Source of the DNA: CBDDFV01 sp965227335
Lineage (GTDB): Bacteria; Planctomycetota; Phycisphaerae; Phycisphaerales; SM1A02
DNA length: 64,000 nucleotides
Reading direction: 5' to 3'
Assembly: GCA_965227335.1 (NCBI GenBank)
Contig: CBDDFV010000001.1
Coordinates: forward strand, 1,054,001-1,118,000
Numbering within the stretch: position 1 is the stretch's first letter; each line of letters opens with the position of its first letter. The translations under genes and the position numbers were made by a program. The notes below the pieces were generated by a model. That model was not told the DNA's origin and did not search any database. It saw nothing but the letters and a program-made list of their open reading frames with translations. Positions 26,805-35,614 of the stretch are shown here, piece by piece.

Positions 26805-26861
26805 CTCACGCCGGCACGCGCGCCGCGACCAGCGCGGCGACGCCGACTCGAATCGCATCGG
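26805..26861 (-). repeat. 57-bp direct repeat, copy B
   Basis: This copy matches 3294-3350 at 49 of 57 positions, same orientation, about 23.5 kb away. It lies between the end of the TonB operon and the end of arsM. On the minus strand it encodes DAIRVGVAALVAARVPA and stops. No recombinase gene or tRNA sequence accompanies this copy. Confidence 0.6.
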
Positions 26862-26888
26862 ACATGTCTATCTGGCCGACGTGCCGAC

Positions 26889-27830
26889 TCACGCTGACAC
26901 GCGTGTCGCCGCGATGTCCAGGCTCACGACGTAATCGCTCATCTTCGCCCCCTCCGGGAGCGATGCGGCGATCTTCCGGTAGAGCGGATCCTCCCAACTC
27001 GTCATCGCCTCGATGTACTGCGGCTTCGCCGTCATCTGCAGATCCGTCAGGCCGGCGTCAAGGATCGCGGTTCGTACGTCGTCCACCAGGTCGGCCCCCG
27101 CGACGCATCCCACCAATGCTTCGAGATCGTCGCGAACGTCGGACGGCAGCGGCTTCAGCAGTGCGAGATCGGAAACCGCGACGCGACCGCCGGGGCGGAG
27201 GACGCGGGCGATCTCCCGCCACACCTGCGGCTTGTCGGGCGAGAGATTGATCACGCAGTTGGAAATGACGACGTCAATCGAACCGTCGGCGACCGGCAGG
27301 TGCTCGATCTCGCCGAGACGGAACTCCACGTTGTCCAGTCCGCTCTGCTCTCGGTAGCCGGCGAGATTGCCGCGGGCCTTCGTGAGCATCTCCGGCGTCA
27401 TGTCCACGCCGATGACGCGGCCGGCCGCGCCGACTTTCGGTCCGGCGATGAAACAATCGAACCCGCCGCCGGAGCCGAGGTCGAGGACGACCTCACCAGG
27501 TTTCAGGGATGCGAGGGCGGTCGGGTTGCCGCACGACAGACCCATGTTCGAGCCCTCCGGCAGGACGGTCAGATCCGCGTCCGCGTACCCGACCGCGAGC
27601 GCGACCTGCGCCGGCGTGAGCGTGGTCGGGCCGCAACACCCGCCGCCGGCCTCGGTCGCGGCCACGGACGCAGAGGCGGGCCGCACGCCCGACCATTGGC
27701 CGGAGCGCGCGATCTCGGCGTAGCCCTCCCGGACCCGGTCGCGCACGTCGCCGCCGCGCGACGAAGGCGCGGCGTCCGGTTCGGGGCAGCAATCAGGGCC
27801 GCAGCAGGATGAAACGGGGTCGTTGGTCAT
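26889..27830 (-). CDS. arsM: Arsenite S-adenosylmethionine methyltransferase
   Basis: This 313-residue cytoplasmic enzyme transfers methyl groups from S-adenosylmethionine to As(III), giving methylated arsenicals. The SAM motif VLDLGSGGGFDCF is near residues 116-127. The three cysteines that bind arsenic in ArsM enzymes are present: Cys100 (MGLSCGNP), Cys192 (ISNCVINL) and Cys242 (LVGCVAGA). The N-terminus has extra cysteine pairs (SSCCGPDCCPE; GGGCCGPTT) that may help capture metalloid. The gene lies 48 bases after arsR on the same strand, so it is expected to be induced by arsenite through ArsR. Confidence 0.93.
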   Translation of the reverse strand: MTNDPVSSCCGPDCCPEPDAAPSSRGGDVRDRVREGYAEIARSGQWSGVRPASASVAATEAGGGCCGPTTLTPAQVALAVGYADADLTVLPEGSNMGLSCGNPTALASLKPGEVVLDLGSGGGFDCFIAGPKVGAAGRVIGVDMTPEMLTKARGNLAGYREQSGLDNVEFRLGEIEHLPVADGSIDVVISNCVINLSPDKPQVWREIARVLRPGGRVAVSDLALLKPLPSDVRDDLEALVGCVAGADLVDDVRTAILDAGLTDLQMTAKPQYIEAMTSWEDPLYRKIAASLPEGAKMSDYVVSLDIAATRVSA

Positions 27831-27878
27831 GGGTCTCCTTTCAGCGCACGTGGGCGCCGAACCCGCGAACGCGTGGTC

Positions 27879-28283
27879 TCAACAGTCGGATGATGTGCAG
27901 CCGCATTGTTCAGCGGCGTCGCCGTCGTCGGCGGGATTCAGTTCGTCAATCGCGTCCGCGAGCTGGCGAAACCGGGCGGCCAGCGTGGCGCCGTCCGCGG
28001 CGTACCAGACGGTCCGACCTTCCTTGCGGCTCGAGAGCAGTCCGGCCCGGGCCAGCGTTCCGAGGTGGCGGGCGACCATCGAGAAGTCGATCGAGCAGCA
28101 CTGGGCGACTTCCGTCACCGAGCAGGGCCGCCCGCACTTGAGCAGACAGGACAACAGACGGGCCCGTGTGGGCTCAGCCAGCGCCTTCAGCATCCCGGGG
28201 TCGAGCAGGCGATCGAATCGCGTTCGGCGCCGGGCGGCCTGCTTCGGGGTGGACGGCGATTGATGGTGGTATACTGACGCCAT
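27879..28283 (-). CDS. arsR: ArsR-type metalloid-responsive repressor
   Basis: This 134-residue protein begins MASVYHHQSPSTPKQAA at an ATG at 28283. A longer frame upstream is rejected because the promoter lies there. A winged helix occupies about residues 28-105 (LKALAEPTRARLLSCLL; EVAQCCSIDFSMVARHLGTL; GRTVWYAADG). Cysteines in KCGRPCSVTEVAQCC and a C-terminal CGCTSSDC are candidates for As(III) binding. The usual CVCDL motif of E. coli ArsR is absent. It is the first gene of arsR-arsM and probably autoregulated, since a palindrome overlaps its promoter and start codon. Confidence 0.9.
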   Translation of the reverse strand: MASVYHHQSPSTPKQAARRRTRFDRLLDPGMLKALAEPTRARLLSCLLKCGRPCSVTEVAQCCSIDFSMVARHLGTLARAGLLSSRKEGRTVWYAADGATLAARFRQLADAIDELNPADDGDAAEQCGCTSSDC

Positions 28284-28294
28284 GACGCAAGTAT
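28271..28294. promoter_or_regulatory. Candidate ArsR operator over the arsR start codon
   Basis: ATACT and AGTAT are inverted around 14 bases, and the centre contains the direct pair TGACGC-CA-TGACGC. The element covers the -10 box and the first codons of arsR, so bound repressor would block RNA polymerase. Assignment is by position only. Confidence 0.5.
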
Positions 28295-28318
28295 TGCAGC
28301 GAGGCGGCCCCGTGTCAA
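28284..28318 (-). promoter_or_regulatory. arsR promoter with predicted leaderless start
   Basis: On the minus strand TTGACA (28318-28313) is followed by a 17-base spacer and AATACT (28295-28290), a good sigma-70 pair. Six bases (TGCGTC) separate the -10 box from the A of the arsR ATG, the normal distance to the transcription start. No Shine-Dalgarno is present. Transcription should therefore begin at the start codon, giving a leaderless mRNA. Confidence 0.65.
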
Positions 28319-28612
28319 TCCGGCGCGCGATATTTTTGACGCGGCACGGGATCGGATTCTCCCGCGGGGCCGGCGATCGGATCCCCGGGGCGGCCCGTTG
28401 GTGAGCGATAAGAAACAGATGGCGGCGTCCGTCTGGCTCACCAGTGCGGAGCGGATCCGTCATCGCCCGCGCAACCCGATCCCCCTCGCGGGTCACCCCT
28501 GATTTGTCTCGGAATCGACGGTCCGGCCGCCTACACTCACACTGAACAACGATTTCATCGCGACGAAATCCCGGCGCCTTCCGCCGATATTCCGTCGCCG
28601 AGGGATGAGAAG
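28284..28612. other. Divergent intergenic region arsR / haloperoxidase-like gene
   Basis: Its left 35 bases hold the arsR promoter. From about 28320 to 28600 I see no gene. Short frames on both strands lack start signals. The right end is the leader of the haloperoxidase-like gene, with a weak GAGAAG ahead of its ATG and no confident promoter. Confidence 0.5.
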
Positions 28613-30688
28613 ATGAAGAAGAACGCCGCCCGTTTCTGCGCCGCGATCGCGGCCTCGACCGTGCTCCTGACCGCCGGCGTCGCTTTCGGCGACACCGAGC
28701 ATTCCGTCGCCCGACAATGGAACGAGGAGTTGCTGGAGTCGATCCGCAACGACTTCGCCCGACCGACCGTGCACGCCCGGAATCTCCTCCATGTGTCCGG
28801 CGCCATGTACGACGCCTGGGCCGCGTTCGACGACGACGCCCAGGGCTGGCTCAGCCAGGAAAGCGTGACGGCCGAGGATCTCCCGGCCGCGCGGGAAGAA
28901 GCGATCAGCTACGCGGCGTATCGCGTGCTGCAGTACCGCTTCTTCGACTCGCCCGGCGCCGACTACGTCCTGCCGCGCTACGACGCCCTCATGGCGAAAC
29001 TCGGCTACGACATCAACAACACCACGCAGATCGGCGACTCGCCGGCCGCGGTCGGCAACCGATGCGCGGCGGCGGTCGTGGCGTTCGGGATCACCGATGG
29101 CGCGAACGAGCTGAACGGCTACGCCAACCAGGTGTACGAGCCGTTCAACCCGCCGCTCATCATGGAGCTGCCCGGCAATCCGGACATCATCGACCCGTCG
29201 CGCTGGCAGCCGCTGGCCCTGGAGTTCTTTATCGATCAGGCCGGAAACCCGGTGCCGTTCGGGTATCCCGACTTCCTCAGTCCCGAGTGGGGCGAGGTGA
29301 CGCCCTTCGCGCTCGATCCCGAGACAGACCTGCAGGTGATCAACGATCCGGACCTGGGGTACGACTGGCGCGTGTGGGTGGATCCGGGTCCGCCCCCGCT
29401 GTGGGGAACCCCCGACGGCGACGAGTACTACCACTGGGGCTTCGAGATGGTGGTGGTGTGGAGTTCGCATCTCGATCCCAGCGACGGCGTCCTGTGGGAC
29501 ATCTCGCCCGCGTCAATGGGCAACTCCACGCTGATCGACGACCCGTACACGCTCTACCAGTTCTTCGAAGGCAACGACTGGGGCGAAGGGTACGACCTGA
29601 ACCCCGTGACCGGCGAACCCTACGAGCCGCAGATCGTGCCGCGCGGCGACTACGGACGCGTCCTCGCCGAATTCTGGGCCGACGGCCCGGATTCCGAGAC
29701 GCCGCCCGGTCACTGGTTCGACATCATGAACAAGGTCTGGGATGACATCGACGAGAAGCGGTGGCGCGGCGAGGGTCCGATCCTCGATGATCTCGAGTGG
29801 GACATCCGCACGTACTTCACGCTCGGCGGCGCGATGCACGACGCCGCGATCGCGGCCTGGGGCGTTAAGGGCTACTACGACTATGTCCGTCCCGTCTCGG
29901 CGATCCGGTTCCTCGCCAGCCTCGGTCAGCGCAGCGATCCCCGCGCCGATTCCTACGATCCCGGCGGCATCACGCTCTATCCCGATTACATCGAGCTGAT
30001 CACCGAAGAGACCATCCTGCCCGGCGAACGGCACGAGCACCTCGCCGGCGACGCCAACGAGAACGTCGGTCGGATCGCCATCCGCGCGTGGCGCGGTCCC
30101 GACTTCATCGAAGATCCGGACGTCGACGAGGCGGGCGTGGGCTGGATCCTCGCCGAGGAATGGTGGCCGTACCAGCGACCGAGCTTCGTGTCGCCGCCGT
30201 TCGCCGGGTACGTGTCCGGCCACTCGACGTACAGCCGCGCGGCGGCGTGGGTCCTGACGCAGATGACCGGCAGTCCGTACTTCCCGGGCGGTCTCGGCAC
30301 CTTCGACTGTCCGATGAACGAGTTCCTCGTCTTCGAGGAAGGTCCGAGCATGGACATCCAGCTGCAGTTCGCGTCCTACTTCGACGCGTCCGACCAGACG
30401 AGCCTGTCGCGGATCTGGGGCGGCATTCATCCGCCGGCGGACGATATCCCCGGCCGGCTGATGGGCGACTACATCGGACCGAACGCCGTGGAGTACGCGG
30501 AGACGTTCTTCCCCGGTCCCGCGTGCAGCGAGGCGGATCTGAACGACGACTGCGTGGTGGACGCGTCCGACCTCGCAGCGCTCCTCGCCGCCTGGGGTCC
30601 GTGTGCGGAATGCCCGGCTGACTTCAACGGTGACGGCATGGTGAACTCGACCGATCTCGCGACGCTGCTCGCGGCGTGGACTCGGTAA
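28613..30688 (+). CDS. Secreted vanadium-dependent haloperoxidase-like protein (PAP2 superfamily) with dockerin-like tail
   Basis: This is a 691-residue protein with a signal peptide (residues 1-25, ending VAFG). The PAP2/haloperoxidase active-site pattern is visible near the end of the catalytic part: GHS at 536-538 (YVSGHSTYS), then Arg600 and His606 in SRIWGGIHPPADD. The spacing of five residues between Arg and His is as in vanadium chloroperoxidase. An upstream segment (MHDAAIAAWGVKGYYDYVRP) fits bacterial members of this family. Enzymes of this group oxidise halides with hydrogen peroxide or act as phosphatases; which applies cannot be decided here. The last 50 residues are the dockerin-like pair. 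The gene is divergent from arsR and ends at a strong terminator. Confidence 0.85.
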   Translation: MKKNAARFCAAIAASTVLLTAGVAFGDTEHSVARQWNEELLESIRNDFARPTVHARNLLHVSGAMYDAWAAFDDDAQGWLSQESVTAEDLPAAREEAISYAAYRVLQYRFFDSPGADYVLPRYDALMAKLGYDINNTTQIGDSPAAVGNRCAAAVVAFGITDGANELNGYANQVYEPFNPPLIMELPGNPDIIDPSRWQPLALEFFIDQAGNPVPFGYPDFLSPEWGEVTPFALDPETDLQVINDPDLGYDWRVWVDPGPPPLWGTPDGDEYYHWGFEMVVVWSSHLDPSDGVLWDISPASMGNSTLIDDPYTLYQFFEGNDWGEGYDLNPVTGEPYEPQIVPRGDYGRVLAEFWADGPDSETPPGHWFDIMNKVWDDIDEKRWRGEGPILDDLEWDIRTYFTLGGAMHDAAIAAWGVKGYYDYVRPVSAIRFLASLGQRSDPRADSYDPGGITLYPDYIELITEETILPGERHEHLAGDANENVGRIAIRAWRGPDFIEDPDVDEAGVGWILAEEWWPYQRPSFVSPPFAGYVSGHSTYSRAAAWVLTQMTGSPYFPGGLGTFDCPMNEFLVFEEGPSMDIQLQFASYFDASDQTSLSRIWGGIHPPADDIPGRLMGDYIGPNAVEYAETFFPGPACSEADLNDDCVVDASDLAALLAAWGPCAECPADFNGDGMVNSTDLATLLAAWTR

Positions 30689-30711
30689 GGTCAACTTCGT
30701 TCCGAGAACAA

Positions 30712-30750
30712 CAGCGGGCCGCGCAACTGCGCGGCCCGCTGTGATTTTGC
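30712..30750 (+). terminator. Rho-independent terminator
   Basis: A perfect 14-bp stem (CAGCGGGCCGCGCA with TGCGCGGCCCGCTG, 30712-30725 and 30728-30741) is followed by TGATTTTG. It stands between two convergent genes, the haloperoxidase-like gene and the M56 peptidase gene, and may serve both. Confidence 0.8.
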
Positions 30751-30820
30751 CTGACGCTCGGGGGAGCGGCCCCGGCAGAGTGGGGTCGATCAGCCGGCGT
30801 CGACGAGCGGCGATCCGGGA

Positions 30821-32725
30821 TCAGTCCGTGATGAACGTCATGCCGCGCCGCAGCAGGATGTCGCCGGTGTTGGTTTCGATCGTGCAGAGGGGTCCGCCGC
30901 CGTTGATGTCGCCCACGATGAACGAGTCGAACTGGATGGAGCGTCCGCCGTCGGGATGCTCCGATGTCTTGATGAGGTCGAGCTGCGGGTCGATGTCGAA
31001 GTCGGTGCGCATCACGCCCCGGGTCGTCCGCACCCGTGTGGTGGCGGTGATCTCGGCGGGGATGGTCAGGTCGACGACGCCGTGATAGGTCTCGAAGGAG
31101 AGCGGCCCGGTGACGGCGCGGAACGTGGCGGTCTGGGCGCCGTGGTAGCCTTCCACCTCGGCTTCGCCGGCGACATTGTGCAGCGCGATGTCATTGAAGT
31201 AGCTTCGCGCCTTGATCACGCCCTCCACGTCGGCGACCTTCACCACGCCGTCGCGGTAGGTGTCGAGGGTCAGGTTGGTTCGGTAGGGGACCAGAATCTC
31301 GAGGTCCGTGACCTGGTCCCAGGAATCGCCGTTCAGTTCGATCGTCCCGCCGGACTGGCGGACGTTGAAGTCGATCGGCGTGGCCCGGATCGTGCGGAGG
31401 CCGTCGGCGTCCGGCGCGGAAGGCGTCGCGGCTGCCGGCGTCGTCAGGCGAACGAATACGTCGTCGCCGTCGTGACCGGTGACGATGATGTCGCCGCGCT
31501 TGATGTCGACGTCAAGATGCCGGGGCTGTGACGAATCAGTGAACGAGAGAACGAACTCGCGGGTCGTCGCGGTCTCATCATGCGACGCGGGGGACGCGAT
31601 CGCGTCGATCGGCGCGTCGAGGCTCCCCGCGGTCACACGGGCGGCGCCGGACAGCATGATTGTCGCGGCGGCGGCCAGGCAGACGCCCAGCCGGGTCAGG
31701 GGACGGGATCGATTCATGGTGTTCCTTCCTGGAGTGAGAAGTTTGCGGATGCGGTGCTCGAGCGTTTCGTGCGTCCGAAACAACGCCGCGGCGAGCGTGG
31801 GTCGAGCGGGAGCGGACACGAGACGACCGCACGTGAGCAGCGTCGCGCTGTATTCCACGGGATCGGTATGCGAAAGCACGACGTTGTCACAGAGGTCCTC
31901 GCGGGTCTGACTCAACCGCGTGTTCAGCCGATGAACCAGCGGATGCCACCACCACAACGAACGACTGACGCCCTGCACGATTCGCAGCATCGGATCCCGG
32001 TGCGCGATGTGCGCGCCCTCGTGAATCAACACGTGCACCAACTGCTCGGACCCCACGCGGCGGAGAAAACCCGCCGGCAACAGCACCCGGCCGCGTCCGA
32101 GCGTCCCGACCGCGACCGGCGTGGCGATGCGGTCAGAAATGGCGATGCTCGGATACGCCGCGAGACCCACGCACCGGCGGGCCCGCTCGATCGTGTCCCG
32201 ATGGGGCCGCACGTCGACAGGACGCGCGGCGGCCACGAGGCGACGCAGACGCAACCACGAGACGACGAGCCCGGCCAACGCGACTGCGGCCCCGCTCGCC
32301 CAGAAGCCCACGAAGCCGAACCACGCCGCGCGAACCGTGATCGGCCCCGATGTCAGCGCCGGGGTCTCGAGCCCGGCGGACGAAGCAGATCGGTCGACCG
32401 CGGGGGGAGATACGAACGGCGCGGCGGCGGGCGCCGGGTCGGATCCCGCCAAGGTCGTCGGGAGGCTGCTCCTCGCGACCGAGCCGCTCCAGTCCAGCAG
32501 CGGGCCGGCCGGGATCGGCGCCTCGATGACCCCGCCGACGATCGGCGCGGCAAGCACCGCCACCGGCGCCAGACACGACATCACCAGCCCGGGCAGAAGA
32601 ACGATGTTGCGGCGCGACGCGGACCGTCGGGTGAACGACGCCGCGATACACGCAGCGATGAGCGTCACCGTCAGGACGATGATCGTCGTGAGCAGGGCCT
32701 GACTCCACAGCGAAGGAGTGCTCAT
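30821..32725 (-). CDS. BlaR1-type M56 membrane metallopeptidase with C-terminal DUF4097-like domain
   Basis: This 634-residue protein has N-terminal hydrophobic helices (about 10-30, 45-65, 140-160) and the zinc-peptidase motif HEGAH at 235-239, followed by WWWHPLVHRLNTRLSQTRE and ExxxCDN, as in the M56 family of BlaR1/MecR1. A further hydrophobic helix at about 345-368 (LGVCLAAAATIMLSGAA) leads into a beta-rich C-terminal half (390-634) resembling DUF4097 adhesin-like beta-helix domains (KVADVEGVIKARSYFND; HNVAGEAEVEGYHG) rather than a penicillin-binding sensor. So the signal is probably not a beta-lactam. The start overlaps the end of the BlaI-type gene (ATGA). On sensing, the peptidase should lead to cleavage of the repressor. 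Confidence 0.87.
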   Translation of the reverse strand: MSTPSLWSQALLTTIIVLTVTLIAACIAASFTRRSASRRNIVLLPGLVMSCLAPVAVLAAPIVGGVIEAPIPAGPLLDWSGSVARSSLPTTLAGSDPAPAAAPFVSPPAVDRSASSAGLETPALTSGPITVRAAWFGFVGFWASGAAVALAGLVVSWLRLRRLVAAARPVDVRPHRDTIERARRCVGLAAYPSIAISDRIATPVAVGTLGRGRVLLPAGFLRRVGSEQLVHVLIHEGAHIAHRDPMLRIVQGVSRSLWWWHPLVHRLNTRLSQTREDLCDNVVLSHTDPVEYSATLLTCGRLVSAPARPTLAAALFRTHETLEHRIRKLLTPGRNTMNRSRPLTRLGVCLAAAATIMLSGAARVTAGSLDAPIDAIASPASHDETATTREFVLSFTDSSQPRHLDVDIKRGDIIVTGHDGDDVFVRLTTPAAATPSAPDADGLRTIRATPIDFNVRQSGGTIELNGDSWDQVTDLEILVPYRTNLTLDTYRDGVVKVADVEGVIKARSYFNDIALHNVAGEAEVEGYHGAQTATFRAVTGPLSFETYHGVVDLTIPAEITATTRVRTTRGVMRTDFDIDPQLDLIKTSEHPDGGRSIQFDSFIVGDINGGGPLCTIETNTGDILLRRGMTFITD

Positions 32726-33132
32726 GCGTCGCCTCCGTTCCCCTGCCGCTCCCGCGCCTGGGCCAGCAGGTCTTCGATCCGACCGATCTCATCCGGCGCG
32801 AGACCGCGATGTTCAAGCAGCGCCGACATCAGACGCTCGGGCCGGCCGCCGCACAACCGATCAACCACGTCCACCACCTTCTCGCCGACGGTTGTTTCCC
32901 GTGGCGCACGCGCGGCGTAGAAGCGGGTCCGCCCGACCACGCGGTGCGTCAGCCACCCCGCTGATTCCAGACGTTCCATCGTCGTGCGCACCGTATTCCG
33001 GGCCACGTCCCGGGTTGCGGCCAGGGCGTCCCGCACTTCCAGGGCGGAGGCTTCCCCGTGCGCCCAGATCACCTCCATGATCTCCAGCTGGCGGGGCGTG
33101 AGCGGACGGGTTGGAGCGGGTTCCGGCGTCAT
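32722..33132 (-). CDS. BlaI/MecI-family repressor
   Basis: This 136-residue winged-helix protein (LTPRQLEIMEVIWAHGEASA; NTVRTTMERLESAGWLTHRV) has the usual C-terminal dimerisation part. GAGGAG precedes the ATG. It should bind TACA/TGTA-type half sites; three exact GGCTACA/TGTAGCC arms lie 30-60 bases upstream. It is the first gene of a two-gene unit with the M56 peptidase, the standard pairing in which the peptidase inactivates the repressor. There is no beta-lactamase gene nearby. Confidence 0.9.
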   Translation of the reverse strand: MTPEPAPTRPLTPRQLEIMEVIWAHGEASALEVRDALAATRDVARNTVRTTMERLESAGWLTHRVVGRTRFYAARAPRETTVGEKVVDVVDRLCGGRPERLMSALLEHRGLAPDEIGRIEDLLAQARERQGNGGDA

Positions 33133-33162
33133 GGCGACTCCTCAGGATAGTTCGGCTATCGG

Positions 33163-33190
33163 TGTAGCCATAATGGCTACAAATGTAGCC
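33163..33190. promoter_or_regulatory. BlaI-type operator with three half sites
   Basis: TGTAGCC (33163-33169), ATAAT, GGCTACA (33175-33181), AA, TGTAGCC (33184-33190) form two overlapping perfect inverted repeats that share the middle arm. The cores are the TACA/TGTA of BlaI operators. The element lies 31 bases upstream of the repressor ATG and 240 bases upstream of the divergent secreted-protein gene, so it could act on both. Confidence 0.75.
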
Positions 33191-33429
33191 AATGCAAGGG
33201 GAACTCTTCGGATTCGCTGAAAATGCGGGTGGCGTCGTCGTGAGTGGCGGGTCGACGGCGGTCTGGCGTCTTCGCCGCGGATCGGCGTCGACTGCTGTCG
33301 TCGTCCGCCGCGCGGATCCTCGGGAGAATCTGGGCGACCGGGGCGATTTCCCTGTACGACGCGCGGCGGCGGGGGGCTCTGGTGGATGTGGCCCGGTGTT
33401 CGCCGGCCCCCATTCTCTGGAGAATTCCG

Positions 33430-35571
33430 ATGCGACACCGCCCTGTTTCTCTCGTTCTCGTGCTGGTCGTCGCGGTCGTCGGGGCGGGCGTTCCCTGCCG
33501 CGCCGATCTGCCGACCTACCACGTCACTGAACTCGGGGACATGGTCGAAGCCGCCTTCCCCGGCGTCGACTTCCCCTCGAGTCACGCCCGCGGCCTCAAC
33601 GAGAACGGCGACCTGGTCGGCGAGGCGTGGCTCAACGGCGCGATGATGGGCGCGTTCGTCTACACCGTTGAACACGGCGTGACGAAACTCCCGACGCCGC
33701 CGGGCTGGCCGAGCGCGGCGGTTCGCGACGTCAGCGAGCGCGACGAGAACGGCGACATCCTGATCGTCGGCGGCGGCGTTCCGAGCATCTTCGTCGACCT
33801 CACGATCGGCGAGGCGGCGCTGTGGCGTTTCTCCACCACCACCGGACACGTGATTGAGACGCGTCTGCTCGGCGTTCCCGCCGGCTTCGAGGACAGCATC
33901 GCCGTCGCCGTCAGCAACGACGGCGTCGTCGCCGGCTTCAGCGGACTGACCGGCGCGTTCGTGAACTGGGCGTACGACGCGGGCACGCAACAGATGCAGA
34001 CGTTCGATTTCCCGGCTCGCATCACGGACATGAACAATCTCGGGCAGGTGTGCGGCGGCGTCTACCGCGGCGATCTCTTCGGCAACTACGAGGATCTCAC
34101 CGAGACCTACGAACCGGGCGACGTCATGCCGGCGTGGGCGATCGAGAACGGCGGGATCTCCGCTGCGTGGCATCGCCTCAACGACGCCGGCGCTCTCGTC
34201 GGCCGGGCCCCGACCGGCATCTCGGACGGGGCGGGTCATTTTCTTGTCGCCATCGTGCGATACGCGGACGACATCGGCTGGACGTCGATGAACGTGGTCA
34301 GCCACCTGAGCCTGGCCGGCGGCGTCAACGGCGCGGGCGACTTCATGGATCGCACCGGCGGCGTGTACTTCGAGGCGTTCGGCGATGTCTACGGGCTGAC
34401 GTCGCTGCTCGCTCCCGAGTTCCCGACCGTCTTTGTCTCCGATTCGAATGAAATCAACGATCATCGGCAGGTCGCCGGGGGCCAGGCGCACGCGTTGCTG
34501 TTGACGCCGCTGGGCGAGATGATCATCCCCGGCGATGTCAACGGCGACGTCCAGGTGGATCCGGACGACTTCTGCGCGTGGGTCGCCGCGCCAATCGATC
34601 TCGACGGCGACCGCGACGTCGACGGCGATGATGAACAATGGCTGATCGATCGGCTGCTCGTCTTCGGGTTCGTCGTGACGGACTGCAACGGAAACGGCGC
34701 GGCCGACTTCTGCGACATCCGTGACGGCGTGAGCGCCGACTGCGATCAGAACGACATCCCGGACGAATGTCAGCCCGACTGCAACGGCGACGGCGTGCCG
34801 GATGTCTGTGAACCCGACTGCAACGACAACGGCGTCCCCGACCCGTGCGACATCGACGGCGGGTCAAGCGAGGACTGCAACGGCAACGGCGTGCCGGACG
34901 AATGCGACGGCGGCGGCGTGACCGAAGTCGCGCTGGCGTACGACCCGCCGGTCCAGATGCTCGTCAACGACGTCATCACCGAAACGGTGACGGTGCTGGA
35001 CGTCGGGATCATCGAAGACGTCAACCTGACCCTCGATATCAGCTACCGACTCGGCGACTTCACCGTCCTGCTCACGCACGGGGACGTCACCATCACCATC
35101 ATGGACCAGCCCGGCGACCCCGCGTTCCCCGGCGGGTTCGTGAACTTCGGCTACGACAACGCGGCGGTCGATGACGAGGGCGCGGGCCCCTTTCTCGAGA
35201 ACGCCGGCGATTCCTGCTGCACCTTCGAAGCGCTCGTCTCGCCGCCGATCTACCGCCCCGACATGCCGCTCCGACGCTTCGACGGCGAGCCGAGCGAAGG
35301 CGACTGGACGCTCACGGTGATCACCACCGATCACTTCTCGCCCGGCGACGGCCTGCTCGGCTGGGGGCTCGCCATCACGAGGGAGGCAACCCCCGTCCCG
35401 CCGTGCTGTCCCGCGGACCTCGATGAGGACGGGGTCGTGAGCGCGGCGGACCTGGCGATGCTCCTCGCCGCGTGGGGCGCCGCCGATGACCCCGCCGACC
35501 TCGACGGCGACGACGCCGTAGACGCGTCCGACCTCGCGATGCTCCTCGCGGCCTGGGGACCTTGCGACTGA
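33430..35571 (+). CDS. Secreted protein with HAF-like repeats, calcium loops, P domain and dockerin-like tail
   Basis: The start at 33430 follows TGGAG and opens a signal peptide (residues 1-26, ending CRA); 713 residues. The first 360 residues contain repeated RGLNENGDLVGEAW and VAVSNDGVVAGFS motifs, like HAF/extracellular repeat proteins, perhaps a propeller. Residues 418-498 carry DCNGNGxxDFCDI and DCNGDGVPDVCEP calcium loops of thrombospondin-3 type. Residues about 500-655 fit a proprotein-convertase P domain (VLDVGIIEDVNLTLDI; FTVLLTHGDVTITIM; GWGLAITRE). The final 55 residues are the dockerin-like pair. No protease domain is present, unlike most P-domain proteins. A structural or matrix role is likely. 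Confidence 0.8.
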   Translation: MRHRPVSLVLVLVVAVVGAGVPCRADLPTYHVTELGDMVEAAFPGVDFPSSHARGLNENGDLVGEAWLNGAMMGAFVYTVEHGVTKLPTPPGWPSAAVRDVSERDENGDILIVGGGVPSIFVDLTIGEAALWRFSTTTGHVIETRLLGVPAGFEDSIAVAVSNDGVVAGFSGLTGAFVNWAYDAGTQQMQTFDFPARITDMNNLGQVCGGVYRGDLFGNYEDLTETYEPGDVMPAWAIENGGISAAWHRLNDAGALVGRAPTGISDGAGHFLVAIVRYADDIGWTSMNVVSHLSLAGGVNGAGDFMDRTGGVYFEAFGDVYGLTSLLAPEFPTVFVSDSNEINDHRQVAGGQAHALLLTPLGEMIIPGDVNGDVQVDPDDFCAWVAAPIDLDGDRDVDGDDEQWLIDRLLVFGFVVTDCNGNGAADFCDIRDGVSADCDQNDIPDECQPDCNGDGVPDVCEPDCNDNGVPDPCDIDGGSSEDCNGNGVPDECDGGGVTEVALAYDPPVQMLVNDVITETVTVLDVGIIEDVNLTLDISYRLGDFTVLLTHGDVTITIMDQPGDPAFPGGFVNFGYDNAAVDDEGAGPFLENAGDSCCTFEALVSPPIYRPDMPLRRFDGEPSEGDWTLTVITTDHFSPGDGLLGWGLAITREATPVPPCCPADLDEDGVVSAADLAMLLAAWGAADDPADLDGDDAVDASDLAMLLAAWGPCD

Positions 35572-35614
35572 TCTCCGCCGCGCCGAGAGCGCCGATCCCC
35601 CGTGTCCCTCGCCC

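Noticed and set aside
28284..28496. Longer ArsR start upstream of 28283
   Set aside because: The extension covers a consensus promoter, and ArsR homology begins well after the ATG at 28283.
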